A stretch of DNA of 64,000 nt from Oscillospiraceae bacterium. GTDB lineage: Bacteria; Bacillota; Clostridia; Oscillospirales; Ruminococcaceae. The DNA lies in the NCBI GenBank assembly GCA_017545185.1, contig JAFWQJ010000052.1, forward strand, positions 1-64,000, in the 5' to 3' direction. Shown here piece by piece: positions 35,505 to 44,595 of the stretch (position 1 is its first letter; each line of letters begins with the position of its first letter). The notes beneath the pieces are model-generated. The model made no database searches, was not told the origin of the DNA, and saw only the letters and a list, made by a program, of their open reading frames with translations. The translations under genes were made by a program, and so were the position numbers.

Positions 35505-36397
35505 TCGAAAGCGGAATCTTAGTGATGAACAAGCCGCAGGGCTTCACCTCATTCGATGTGATCGGGAAGCTGCGCGGCATCCTGAAAATGAGACGGCTGG
35601 GGCATACCGGCACGCTGGACCCGATGGCGGAGGGCGTTCTGCCCGTGCTGATCGGGACGGCGGCAAAGGCATGTGATATCCTGCCGGACGAAACAAAGGT
35701 ATACCGTGCGGGGTTCCGGCTCGGCACGGTGACGGATACGCAGGACAGCACCGGCAATGTGCTGGAAACGTATGACGCAGATGTTACGGAGGCAGAGCTG
35801 CTGGCGGTGCTGCCGCAGTTTACCGGTGAGATTCAGCAGATCCCGCCGATGTATTCCGCGGTGCAGATCAACGGCAAGCGGCTCTATGAGCTCGCCCGTG
35901 CGGGCAAAGAGATCGAACGCCCCGCAAGAACGGTCACGGTGCACGGCATTACGCTGACGGAATTTGATCCCGCGGCGCAGTGCGGGACACTGGAGATCGT
36001 CTGCGGAAAAGGAACCTATGTCCGGACGGTCATTCATGATCTTGGAAGGACACTCGGCTGCGGCGGCTGTATGACGTCGCTGGTCAGGACGGCGGCCTGC
36101 GGGTTCACGCTTGCCGATGCGCATACCTTTGACGAGGTGCAGCAGGCAGCGGACAGCGGTGCACTCGAATCGCTGATCGTTCCGGCGGACAGGCTGTTTA
36201 CCGCGCTTCCGGCGTTGACGCTCAGTGAAGCACAGACAAGGCTTTACAAAAACGGCGTGCGGCTCGATCTCAACCGTGTGCGCGGAATTACCGCGGAGGA
36301 TCAGCGTTACCGCGTTTACGGAAATGACGGCAGCTTTTTCGGTCTGGCGGATGCCGACCGCGAAGAAGGCTGTCTGCGGATCTACAAAAATCTGTGA
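35501..36397 (+). CDS. truB: tRNA pseudouridine-55 synthase
   Basis: This 298-residue enzyme makes pseudouridine at position 55 of tRNA. The catalytic region is GHTGTLDPMAEGVLPVLIG with the nucleophilic Asp. VYRAGFRLGTVTDTQDSTG and the PUA-like C-terminal part are also visible. The ATG at 35501 overlaps the nrnA stop by ATGA, which rules out the long upstream extension. It is followed after 13 bases by ribF. Confidence 0.94.
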   Translation: MIESGILVMNKPQGFTSFDVIGKLRGILKMRRLGHTGTLDPMAEGVLPVLIGTAAKACDILPDETKVYRAGFRLGTVTDTQDSTGNVLETYDADVTEAELLAVLPQFTGEIQQIPPMYSAVQINGKRLYELARAGKEIERPARTVTVHGITLTEFDPAAQCGTLEIVCGKGTYVRTVIHDLGRTLGCGGCMTSLVRTAACGFTLADAHTFDEVQQAADSGALESLIVPADRLFTALPALTLSEAQTRLYKNGVRLDLNRVRGITAEDQRYRVYGNDGSFFGLADADREEGCLRIYKNL

Positions 36398-36410
36398 GGA
36401 GATGATCGTG

Positions 36411-37349
36411 ATGAAGCAGCAGGAGCTGCAGGAAGCCCCGAATCCGGAAAGACGCCGGATCGCGGCAGCACTCGGACTGTTTGACGGCGTACATCTCGGG
36501 CACAGGCAGGTGCTGGCACAGGCGGTCTCTATGGGGGAGTGCCATGTCGTCACCTTTGCATCGGAGACCATGCCGCAGAAGCAGGGACGTCCGCTGCAGT
36601 ATATCTACCATGACGAACAGAAGCGCCGTCTGCTGACGGCATGCGGTGCGGATGCCGTATTTGCGCTGCCGTTCGGAGAATTAGCGGAGCTGGACGGCGA
36701 ACGCTACTGCAAAGAGATCCTGCGGGAGCGGCTGCAGGTCGATCATGTCGTTGCGGGAGAGGATTTCCGCTTCGGCAGGAATGCCGCCTGTACGCCTGCC
36801 GATCTGCAGCGTTTCGGAAGAAAATACGGCTTTTCCGTGCATCTGATCCCGCAGGTGCGGGATGAGGACGGCGTGCCGGTCTCCTCAAGCCATATCCGGT
36901 TCCTGCTGGAAAGCGGGCAGGTCACAAAGGCAAACAGGCTGCTCGGCGCGGATTACCAGATCCTTGCACATGTAATTACCGGCAATCAGCTCGGGAGCAC
37001 CGTGCTCGGCTGTCCGACGGCGAATCAGCCGTTTGAGCCGTGGCAGTGCGTCCCGCACAGAGGCGTTTATGCGTCCTTTGCGGAGATCAACGATATCTGG
37101 GTGCCGGCCATTACGAATATCGGCGTGCGTCCGACCGTCACCGGCGGCAATGCCGAACCGATCGCGGAAACGCATCTGATTGGCTGGAGCGGCGAGCTGG
37201 TCGGCAGGCTGCTGCCTGTCACGCTCTGCAGATTCCTGCGGCCGGAGCAGCATTTTGAATCGCTGGATGCACTGGCTGTCCAGATGCAGCGCGATATCCG
37301 GAACCGGATGCGCCTGCTGCCCGCAGAGGGCAATCCCGGTGAAGCGTGA
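36411..37349 (+). CDS. ribF: Bifunctional riboflavin kinase / FAD synthetase
   Basis: This 312-residue enzyme makes FMN and then FAD from riboflavin. The N-terminal nucleotidyltransferase domain has LGLFDGVHLGHRQVL and VVAGEDFRFGRNA. The C-terminal kinase domain has LGCPTANQ, HRGVYASF and NIGVRPTV. Starts at 36402, 36408 and 36411 are possible; GAGGA is one base from the first and 10 from the last, so 36411 is favoured. The truB-ribF order is common in Firmicutes. Confidence 0.94.
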   Translation: MKQQELQEAPNPERRRIAAALGLFDGVHLGHRQVLAQAVSMGECHVVTFASETMPQKQGRPLQYIYHDEQKRRLLTACGADAVFALPFGELAELDGERYCKEILRERLQVDHVVAGEDFRFGRNAACTPADLQRFGRKYGFSVHLIPQVRDEDGVPVSSSHIRFLLESGQVTKANRLLGADYQILAHVITGNQLGSTVLGCPTANQPFEPWQCVPHRGVYASFAEINDIWVPAITNIGVRPTVTGGNAEPIAETHLIGWSGELVGRLLPVTLCRFLRPEQHFESLDALAVQMQRDIRNRMRLLPAEGNPGEA

Positions 37350-37471
37350 ACGGAACTTTCAAAGGACTGACACGGAACTATCACACGGGAAATCTACAAT
37401 ATATTCATAGTCTGAGCCGTATGTCCGCGCACGGCATACGAAAAATGCAATGAAGGGAATGAGCATTATCC
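37350..37471 (+). promoter_or_regulatory. Spacer with direct repeats, TACAAT and a hairpin
   Basis: ACGGAACT occurs at 37350-37357 and 37372-37379, 22 bp apart. TACAAT follows at about 37396. A hairpin CGTATG..CATACG with an inner CCG/CGG stem spans 37418-37440. The ABC gene start is at 37472. Together these suggest a promoter/operator region, but the -35 element is weak. Confidence 0.4.
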
Positions 37472-38458
37472 ATGATTGAAGTGCGAAATCTGACCAAGCA
37501 TTACGGCGACAAGCACGCCGTCAATGACATCAGCTTCACCGTGGAGGACGGTGAGATCCTCGGATTCCTGGGGCCGAACGGCGCCGGAAAATCCACGACC
37601 ATGAACATGCTGACCGGTTATATCTCCTCGACATCCGGTCAGGCACTCATCAACGGCGTTGATATTCTGGAGGATCCGATCAAGGCGAAATCCTATATCG
37701 GCTATCTGCCGGAGATTCCGCCGCTTTATGTTGACATGACGGTCAAGAGCTATCTGCAGTATGTCTACGACCTCAAGAAGTGCAAGCTGCCCCGCAGAGC
37801 GCATCTGAATGAGGTCATGAGCCTGACGAAGGTCAACGATGTGCAGGACAGAATCATCAAGAACCTGTCCAAAGGTTATAAGCAGCGTGTCGGTCTGGCG
37901 CAGGCGCTGATCGGCAACCCGCCGGTCCTGATCCTTGACGAGCCGACGGTCGGCCTTGACCCGCAGCAGATCCTTGAGATCCGCACACTCATCAAGAAGC
38001 TCGGCAAGAACCATACGGTCATCCTGTCCTCGCATATCCTGAGCGAGATCCAGGCTGTCTGCGACCGCATCATCATCATCAATCACGGCATCATCGCCGC
38101 GCACGATACGACTGAGAACCTTTCCAGAAACATCTCGAACGATCACCGCCTGATCGCCCGCATCGAGGGCCCGCGCGAGGAGATCGTCAAGGCGCTGCGC
38201 AACATCGACGGCATCAAATACTGCCGCGCCGATATGGAGCGCGAGCCGGGTGCTTACGAGTATGAGCTGGAGGCGGCGCCCGGCAAGGATATCCGCCGTG
38301 ATCTGTTCCGGATCGTTTCCGAAAACAACTGGGTGCTGCTTTCCTCCCGCTCCGCGGAAATGACGCTGGAGGATATGTTCCTGAAGATCACAATGGGCGA
38401 AGGTCTCGTCATTGAGAATCCTGCCGATAAGGCAGAGGAGAAAGGAGCGCAGGCATAA
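37472..38458 (+). CDS. ABC transporter ATPase, GldA-like
   Basis: This 328-residue ATPase has Walker A GPNGAGKST, signature LSKGYKQRVGLAQAL and Walker B PVLILDEPTVGLDP. Its closest family type is the GldA-like/ABC-2 ATPases that accompany GldG-like and DUF4340 proteins. It overlaps the permease start by one base. Substrate is unknown; the set is common in bacteria that do not glide, so motility is not implied. Confidence 0.88.
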   Translation: MIEVRNLTKHYGDKHAVNDISFTVEDGEILGFLGPNGAGKSTTMNMLTGYISSTSGQALINGVDILEDPIKAKSYIGYLPEIPPLYVDMTVKSYLQYVYDLKKCKLPRRAHLNEVMSLTKVNDVQDRIIKNLSKGYKQRVGLAQALIGNPPVLILDEPTVGLDPQQILEIRTLIKKLGKNHTVILSSHILSEIQAVCDRIIIINHGIIAAHDTTENLSRNISNDHRLIARIEGPREEIVKALRNIDGIKYCRADMEREPGAYEYELEAAPGKDIRRDLFRIVSENNWVLLSSRSAEMTLEDMFLKITMGEGLVIENPADKAEEKGAQA

Positions 38459-39162
38459 TGGGTGCGATCTACAGACGCGAGGTCGGTGCATATTTTTCAT
38501 CGAGCATCGCTTATATTTTCCTTGCAGTTGCATGGATTTTCACAGGTATGTTTTTCTACTACACATGTCTTGTCTCCGCAACGACGGATATGTCCGGCAT
38601 GTTCCAGACGCTGTTTCTGATCTTTGTGTTCCTGATCCCGCTGCTGACGATGCGTCTGTTCAGCGAGGAGAAAAAGCAGAAGACCGATCAGGGGCTCCTG
38701 ACCGCACCGGTCAGTCTCGGAGATATCGTGTTCGGCAAATACTTTGCAGCCCTGACGCTTTATACGATCGCGCTGCTGATGCCGTTTGTCTACGCGCTGA
38801 TCCTCAGCAAGTTCGGCACCGTGGAATGGGGCATGGTCTTTGCGAACTTCCTTGCACTGTTCCTGCTGGGCGCAGCGTTCATTGCGGTCGGCGGCTTTGT
38901 CTCCGCACTGACTGAAAACCAGATCGCTGCTGCGGTCATGGCGTTTGTTGCCTTCATGCTCCTGTATCTGATCGACGCACTGGCCGGCGTGATGAAGGAG
39001 GGCATTGTCAAGAATGTGATGGAGCAGCTTTCCTTCCACCGCAAGTACGTTTCGATCACCTACGGTCTGTTTAATGTTCCGACTATCATTTTCTATATCA
39101 GCTTTGCTGTTATTTTCAATTACCTGACGATCCGCGTGTTTGAGCGCAGACGCTGGAGCTGA
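38458..39162 (+). CDS. ABC-2-type permease, GldF-like
   Basis: This 234-residue membrane protein has about six hydrophobic segments. It includes LTMRLFSEEKKQKTDQGLLTAPVS, the conserved loop of GldF/NatB-like permeases, and a C-terminus ending NYLTIRVFERRRWS. It is coupled to its ATPase by a one-base overlap and followed after 13 bases by the GldG-like gene. Confidence 0.88.
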   Translation: MGAIYRREVGAYFSSSIAYIFLAVAWIFTGMFFYYTCLVSATTDMSGMFQTLFLIFVFLIPLLTMRLFSEEKKQKTDQGLLTAPVSLGDIVFGKYFAALTLYTIALLMPFVYALILSKFGTVEWGMVFANFLALFLLGAAFIAVGGFVSALTENQIAAAVMAFVAFMLLYLIDALAGVMKEGIVKNVMEQLSFHRKYVSITYGLFNVPTIIFYISFAVIFNYLTIRVFERRRWS

Positions 39163-39175
39163 GGAGGGATCCACA

Positions 39176-41059
39176 ATGGGCAAGAAGGACGATATCAAAA
39201 AGAAGAATCTCGGATCCGCCAAGGATGCAGCCGACGCAGTCAAGGACAAGGCGGAGGACATTCTGGATGCTGCGGCCGACAAGGCGGAGGAGATCACCGA
39301 TGCAGTGAAGGACAAGGCTGAGGAGATCACCGACGCGGTGAAGGACAAGGCTGAGGATGTCATCGAAGCAGCGGAGGATACCGCAGAAAAGGCTGCCGAT
39401 GCCGTCAAGGAGAAGGCGGAGAAGCTGAAGGATGCTGCAGAGGATGCAGCAGAGGATGCGGAAGCATCCGAAAAGAAGCCGAAGAAGCATCAGCGGACAC
39501 CGGAGGCGGAGCGCGAGCGCGCCCTGAACAAGGTCAAGCGCCGCAAGAAGCTGAAGTACGGCACACTCGCAACGATCATCACGCTGGTCGTGATCGCGGC
39601 TGTTGTCATGGTCAACGTCATTGTTTTCAAGCTGGATAAGCGCTACAACTGGAACATCGACCTGACCTCCAAGGGCGTGTATCAGATCGACGAGCAGACT
39701 GCGGATTATCTGCATCAGATCAAGGACGATATCCGCATGGTCATGCTGGCCGATGAGGCACAGTTCGATGACTACAAGGAGCTGAAGGTGCTCTCCGAAA
39801 CGCTCAAGCGTTTTGAAACGGAATCCAACGGCAAGATCACCCTTGAGTATATTGACCCGACCAAGCACCCGGAGGTACAGAACCTCTATCTGCAGAATAC
39901 GAATGAGACTGCCACAACGGGCAGCGTCATCGTCAAGTGCGGTGAGCTGGTGCGTCTGGTTCCGTATACCGACCTGCTGACGATCGACTCGGATTACGAC
40001 TATACGACCGGTCAGCAGAAAAGCGAGACCAAGTTCATCGGTGAGCAGTCCCTGATCTCCGCGATCATCGGCGTGACGGATCTGCATCCGGTCAAGGTCG
40101 GTCTCATCAACAAGACCGGCGGTCAGGCGCTCTACAGCCAGAATGAGGTCTACTGCTATCAGAGACTCAGCGAGCTGCTGAAAAAGAACAACTTTGAAAC
40201 AACGGATATCGACATTGCGAACGATGAGATCTCTTCGGATTATGACTTCGTGATCCTGTGCTCGCCGTGCAATGATCTGACCGAAGCACAGGTCAAGAAG
40301 CTTTCCGATTACCTCAACAATGACGGCAAGTGCGGCAAGAGCATGGTCTATTTCGCAACACCGTTCGTGCTCACGGAGCAGAAGAACCTCGGCAATTTCC
40401 TTGCAGAGTGGGGCGTCGCGGTTGAAAACGCCGTTGTCGTGGAGACCGACGAAAACAAGGGACAGATCGTCAACACCTCGCTGCAGCAGCTGCCGATGGG
40501 CGGCGTTCCGGTCGTGACCTATAATCCGGACGCACTGCTGAATGCAAACTACAAGCCGAGTGCCGTGCCGATCGTGACGCCGTATCACTGCTCGATCCGC
40601 ACGCTGTTTGAGGAGAACTCCGGCAGAAACACCTACCCGCTGCTGACTACATCCGAGACTGCTGCGATGATGCCGCTGGATGCAACGGCTGAGTCCTTCA
40701 GCATGGATACTGCAGAAAAGGGCGTATTTAATATCGCCGTTGAGACCGATATGAACTTCATCGCAGGCGGCGAGACCTTCAAGAGCCGTCTGGTGACATT
40801 CGGTTCTCCGCTGTTCGTCGATTACTTCATCGGCGGCAGCTCGACCAGCTACGACAACTCCAACTACTTTATCACGCTTCTGAACACGATGTGCGGCAAG
40901 GACAACGTGATCACGATCGCAAGCAAGACGCTTGACCCGGACAAGATCACGATCACGGAGGCACAGGCCAAGCTGATCCGCACCATAACGGTGTTCGTGT
41001 TCCCGGCAGTGGTCGCACTGATCGGTATTCTCGTGTATATAAGGAGACGAAACAGATGA
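39176..41059 (+). CDS. GldG-like membrane protein with N-terminal 11-residue repeats
   Basis: This 627-residue protein begins with an Ala/Lys/Glu/Asp-rich repeat region (about 15-96). There DAVKDKAEEIT-type 11-residue units recur, as in LEA-like or apolipoprotein-like amphipathic helices. A basic stretch and a membrane span (about 127-150) follow. A large outside part resembling GldG/IFT-type ABC accessory proteins fills the middle, and a last span ends in LVYIRRRNR. GAGGAGGG precedes the ATG at 39176. It overlaps the next gene by ATGA. The repeat region is an unusual addition to this family. Confidence 0.85.
   Translation: MGKKDDIKKKNLGSAKDAADAVKDKAEDILDAAADKAEEITDAVKDKAEEITDAVKDKAEDVIEAAEDTAEKAADAVKEKAEKLKDAAEDAAEDAEASEKKPKKHQRTPEAERERALNKVKRRKKLKYGTLATIITLVVIAAVVMVNVIVFKLDKRYNWNIDLTSKGVYQIDEQTADYLHQIKDDIRMVMLADEAQFDDYKELKVLSETLKRFETESNGKITLEYIDPTKHPEVQNLYLQNTNETATTGSVIVKCGELVRLVPYTDLLTIDSDYDYTTGQQKSETKFIGEQSLISAIIGVTDLHPVKVGLINKTGGQALYSQNEVYCYQRLSELLKKNNFETTDIDIANDEISSDYDFVILCSPCNDLTEAQVKKLSDYLNNDGKCGKSMVYFATPFVLTEQKNLGNFLAEWGVAVENAVVVETDENKGQIVNTSLQQLPMGGVPVVTYNPDALLNANYKPSAVPIVTPYHCSIRTLFEENSGRNTYPLLTTSETAAMMPLDATAESFSMDTAEKGVFNIAVETDMNFIAGGETFKSRLVTFGSPLFVDYFIGGSSTSYDNSNYFITLLNTMCGKDNVITIASKTLDPDKITITEAQAKLIRTITVFVFPAVVALIGILVYIRRRNR
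39245..39376 (+). repeat. 33-bp tandem repeats in the GldG-like gene
   Basis: At least four consecutive 33-bp units (39245, 39278, 39311, 39344) encode 11-residue DKAEE-type repeats. Units two and three are nearly identical, so the tract may vary in length between strains. Confidence 0.85.
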
Positions 41060-42558
41060 ACAAGACCCTGAAAGGGATCATCGGCGGCACGGTGCTTCTG
41101 GCCGCGCTCGGCGGTGTGCTCGTTTTTCTGAATAAGACCGAACCGGATCCGGAGGAGGAAAGCTCATCCTCCTTCGCTCTGGATGAGACCCCGCTCTGGC
41201 ACGCCCACGCCGACGATATCAACCGGATCGTCGTGGAGAAGAAGGACGGCACATCGTTTGCCGCAAAGCGCCGGATCGACAAGACCAAGACGACCGATCT
41301 GGACGGCAATGAGGTCACGGAGGATATTACGAACTATATTCTCGAGGGCTATGAGGATCTGCCGATGAATGTCACGGCGATCCGCACCCTTGCGACCCGT
41401 GCGCCGGAGCTTTCTTCGACCGGTACGGTCATCGAGCACGCAACCAAGGAGGATCTGACGCGGTTCGGCTTTGATGAGGAAGTGAAGGTGACCTATTCGG
41501 TTGACCAGAACGACGATATCGTGTTCCTGATCGGCGGAAAGACACCGGTCGACAATCAGCGCTATCTCCGCATGGACGGCTCCGATACGATCTATACGGT
41601 CAGCGCCACGGCCATGGATCCGTTCATGGAAGAAAGCTCGTACTACATCGGCAAGACCCTCAAGGAGGAACAGGCGGACGACGATAAGACGATTATCAAA
41701 TCTGTCCGCATTGAACGCAAGGATCTCGATTACGATTTCTATTTTGAGTATGATCCGTATTATTCGGAGAACAGCAACGGCGGCTCCATGGCGCTGCATG
41801 TCATGAAGGAGCCGATCTATGCGCTCGTCAGCGGTGATAAATCTGCACCGGCGACGCACGGCATCTACGGCCTGACCGCATCTGAGGTCATCAAGCCGCA
41901 TCCGACCGCAGAGGACGACAAGAAGTACGGCTTTGCGGATCCGTTTGCAGTCGTCACGACAAAGACCGATGCAGGCGACAACTGGGTGTTCAGTCTCGGC
42001 GACAGCTATCAGAACGAGGAAGGCCAGACCTGCTATTACGGCAAGCTGGACGGCATCAGCTGCATTTACGGCTTCAATGCTGACGATATCATCTATGACG
42101 ATCTCCGCGCGGAGGATATCATTTCGAGAAATGTTGTGGATACCTTTGTCTGGGATATCGGCAAGCTGACCTATGAGGCGGACGGCACAAAGCTGGAGTT
42201 CTCCGGCATCGGCAAGGATAAGTCCGACTATGTGCTGAAGTACAAGGGCGTTGAGCAGGATGCAGACGGCCTTGAGCGTTTCCGCAAGCTGTACACCTAC
42301 GTGCTGCAGACCAAGGCAGAGGAGATCGTCTATGACGAGGTCGATCTGCCGGAGAAGCCCATGGCGGAGATCAAGCTGGAGCGTCAGGACGGCAAACACG
42401 GCTATGACATCGCGTTCTACGATGCAGGAGACCGGAAGGCGTATATCATGGTGAACGGCGATGTGCGGTTCCGCTGCCGCAAGTCCTATGTTGAGACGCT
42501 GGTCTCGAATATCAAGATCTTTGATGATACCGACAAGGAATTCACGATGACATGGTGA
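41056..42558 (+). CDS. DUF4340-like membrane-anchored protein
   Basis: This 500-residue protein has one N-terminal membrane span (about 5-22) and a large outside domain of the DUF4340 type. It contains repeated beta-rich segments such as DINRIVVEKKDGTSF and KVTYSVDQNDDIVFLIGG. It is coupled to the GldG-like gene by ATGA. The association of ATPase, permease, GldG-like and DUF4340 proteins is seen in many phyla, but the cargo is not established. Confidence 0.82.
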   Translation: MNKTLKGIIGGTVLLAALGGVLVFLNKTEPDPEEESSSSFALDETPLWHAHADDINRIVVEKKDGTSFAAKRRIDKTKTTDLDGNEVTEDITNYILEGYEDLPMNVTAIRTLATRAPELSSTGTVIEHATKEDLTRFGFDEEVKVTYSVDQNDDIVFLIGGKTPVDNQRYLRMDGSDTIYTVSATAMDPFMEESSYYIGKTLKEEQADDDKTIIKSVRIERKDLDYDFYFEYDPYYSENSNGGSMALHVMKEPIYALVSGDKSAPATHGIYGLTASEVIKPHPTAEDDKKYGFADPFAVVTTKTDAGDNWVFSLGDSYQNEEGQTCYYGKLDGISCIYGFNADDIIYDDLRAEDIISRNVVDTFVWDIGKLTYEADGTKLEFSGIGKDKSDYVLKYKGVEQDADGLERFRKLYTYVLQTKAEEIVYDEVDLPEKPMAEIKLERQDGKHGYDIAFYDAGDRKAYIMVNGDVRFRCRKSYVETLVSNIKIFDDTDKEFTMTW

Positions 42559-42593
42559 TCGGGATTCCGCATGAGAAGAAAGGGAGGTTTCCC

Positions 42594-42878
42594 GTGAGCG
42601 AAAACTACTTTACCTATAAGTCACGCCCGGTTGTCCGCAGCGGCAAGACGATCTATTACGGCAGCATGGCGCAGCCCTATGTCGTGATGATGAACGTCAC
42701 CGCGGAGGCAGAGGAAAATCAGGTGATGACCGCGTCCGAGATCAAGTGCTATCTGATGAAAACGGACAAGAGCCTGAACCCGATGGAGGCGATCACGAAA
42801 ACCGCAGTCCGCCCGACGCTGTATGAAGCACTGGAGCTTGCAGCCGCATGGCTGAAATCCACCGAGCGGTCCGCGTAA
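42594..42878 (+). CDS. Small protein of unknown function after the Gld-like module
   Basis: This 94-residue soluble protein has no signal or membrane segment. The start is a GTG at 42594, preceded at good spacing by GGGAGG; the frame is open further upstream but an ATG at 42552 lacks a site. It includes KTIYYGSMAQPYVVMMNV. I do not recognise a family. It is 36 bases after the DUF4340 gene and precedes a strong terminator, so it belongs to the same transcript. Confidence 0.75.
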   Translation: MSENYFTYKSRPVVRSGKTIYYGSMAQPYVVMMNVTAEAEENQVMTASEIKCYLMKTDKSLNPMEAITKTAVRPTLYEALELAAAWLKSTERSA

Positions 42879-42888
42879 GGATCAAAAA

Positions 42889-42922
42889 AAAAGGACGCTG
42901 ATGCTGCAATCGGCGTCCTTTT
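42889..42922 (+). terminator. Terminator of the Gld-like operon
   Basis: AAAAGGACGC pairs with GCGTCCTTTT in a perfect 10-bp stem, followed by CGTTTG. Confidence 0.85.
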
Positions 42923-42942
42923 CGTTTGATGATGCATAAAAG

Positions 42943-42973
42943 AACGGCACTGACTGCATTCGTCAGTGCCGTT
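42943..42973 (-). terminator. Terminator of the symporter gene
   Basis: A perfect 12-bp stem AACGGCACTGAC / GTCAGTGCCGTT with a 7-base loop; the - strand side is followed by CTTTTAT. Confidence 0.85.
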
Positions 42974-43001
42974 TGTGTATGCGTTTGAGATCGTGCGAAG
43001 A

Positions 43002-44552
43002 TCAGATCATTTTGCCGACCTCGTCGTATTCCTCCAGCACAGCCTTCTCGGGCTCTGCGGTAACGAGCGAGACCACAACGATCGCGATGAGTGCGCAGAT
43101 GAATGCAGGCAGCAGCTCGTAGATGTTCCATGCGCCGCCGAGCGGACGGACAAGGAACTTCCAGACGAAGATCATCACGCCGCCGACGATCAGACCGGAA
43201 ACGGCGCCCCATTTGTTCGAGCGCTTCCAGAACAGCGCGGTCAGCATGACCGGGCCGAAGGTCGCGCCGAAGCCTGCCCATGCGAAGGACACGACACGGA
43301 ACACGGAGCTGTCCGGATCCCATGCAAGGATGACGCCGAGCACCGCGATGACGACCAGCACGCAGCGTGCGACCAGCATCGACTGCTTTTCGTTCAGCTT
43401 CATCTTGAACACGCCCTTCATGATGTTCTCGGACATCGAGGAGGACGCGGCCAGCAGCTGGGAATCCGAGGTGGACATCGTACAGGCGAGGATGCCCGCG
43501 AAGATCAGACCTGCGATGATCGCAGCGAGGAAGCCGTGCTTGGAAAGCACCATGGCGATCTCCATGACGACGGTCTCGGAGCTGTCAGAGCCCGCACCGA
43601 ACAGCGTTTTCAGGCTGCCGTTTGCGGAAAGCTGATTGCCGATGAAGCCGATGACGATCGCGACGCCCATTGCAATGACGACCCAGATGCTCGCGATGCG
43701 GCGGGAAAGCTTGATCTTTTTCTCGTCCTCGATCGCCATGAAGCGCAGCAGGATGTGCGGCATACCGAAGTAGCCGAGACCCCATGCCAGCGTCGAAACG
43801 ACCGGCAGGAAGCCGTAGCCGGTCTGCGAGAAGGTGCCGTCCTTGTTCAGGGAGCGCGTAACGGTCAGGTGCAGGTAATCCGGCAGAGCCTTTGCGTTCT
43901 CCATGACAGCGCCCCAGCCGCCGGCTGTGCTGACGCCGAACAGAACGATGATGACCAGTGCGGTCGTCATGACGATGCTCTGGATCAGGTCGGTGAAGCT
44001 CGCCGCGAGGAAGCCGCCCAGACTCGTATAGGTGATGATGATGATCGCGGCAATGATCATCGCCGTATGATACTCCATGCCGAACAGCGTACCGAACAGC
44101 TTGCCGCAGGCGGAGAAGCCCGACGCGGTATACGGCACGAAGAAGATCAGGATGATGACGGCGGCCACGCCGGAAAGAAGATGCTTGTCATCGTGGTAGC
44201 GGTCGGAGAAGAAGTCCGGGATCGTGATCGAGCCGGTCTTCTGCGAGTAAACGCGCAGACGCTTTGCGACGAACAGCCAGTTCAGGTATGTACCGATCGC
44301 AAGGCCGATCGCCGTCCAGCCTGCCTCGGCCAGACCGCAGAGATAGGCGACGCCCGGCAGACCCATGAGCAGCCACGAGCTCATATCGGATGCCTCCGCA
44401 CTCATGGCCGAGACCAGCGGGCCCAGTTTTCTGCCGCCGAGATAGAAGTCACTGACGTCCTTGTTTTTCTTTGAGAATACGGCACCGATTGCGACCATGC
44501 CGCCTAAGTAGACGATGATCGTGACGAGAATGCCGGCGATATTGGATTCCAT
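43002..44552 (-). CDS. putP: Sodium/solute symporter, PutP-like
   Basis: This 516-residue SSS-family transporter has about 13 membrane spans. ASDMSSWLLMGLPG and the YTSLGGFLAASFTDLIQS segment match sodium/proline symporters. GGGAGG precedes the ATG at 44552. It follows the formate-tetrahydrofolate ligase by 43 bases on the same strand, so they may share a transcript. Proline is the best guess for the substrate, but other amino acids or pantothenate-like solutes are possible. Confidence 0.85.
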   Translation of the reverse strand: MESNIAGILVTIIVYLGGMVAIGAVFSKKNKDVSDFYLGGRKLGPLVSAMSAEASDMSSWLLMGLPGVAYLCGLAEAGWTAIGLAIGTYLNWLFVAKRLRVYSQKTGSITIPDFFSDRYHDDKHLLSGVAAVIILIFFVPYTASGFSACGKLFGTLFGMEYHTAMIIAAIIIITYTSLGGFLAASFTDLIQSIVMTTALVIIVLFGVSTAGGWGAVMENAKALPDYLHLTVTRSLNKDGTFSQTGYGFLPVVSTLAWGLGYFGMPHILLRFMAIEDEKKIKLSRRIASIWVVIAMGVAIVIGFIGNQLSANGSLKTLFGAGSDSSETVVMEIAMVLSKHGFLAAIIAGLIFAGILACTMSTSDSQLLAASSSMSENIMKGVFKMKLNEKQSMLVARCVLVVIAVLGVILAWDPDSSVFRVVSFAWAGFGATFGPVMLTALFWKRSNKWGAVSGLIVGGVMIFVWKFLVRPLGGAWNIYELLPAFICALIAIVVVSLVTAEPEKAVLEEYDEVGKMI

Positions 44553-44595
44553 AGCTTGTAATCCTCCCTTTTTTCATTTGTTTGTATCTTCTGAT

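Noticed and set aside
39116..40588. A 490-codon - strand open frame with Leu-rich C-terminus
   Set aside because: It mirrors the GldG-like gene; the Leu-rich part is the reverse of the Lys/Glu/Ala-rich repeat region.
41164..42399. A 411-codon - strand open frame
   Set aside because: Antisense shadow of the DUF4340-like gene without start signal or domain.
37472..42558. Gliding motility locus
   Set aside because: GldA/F/G-like genes alone are widespread in non-gliders, and the core gliding proteins are absent.
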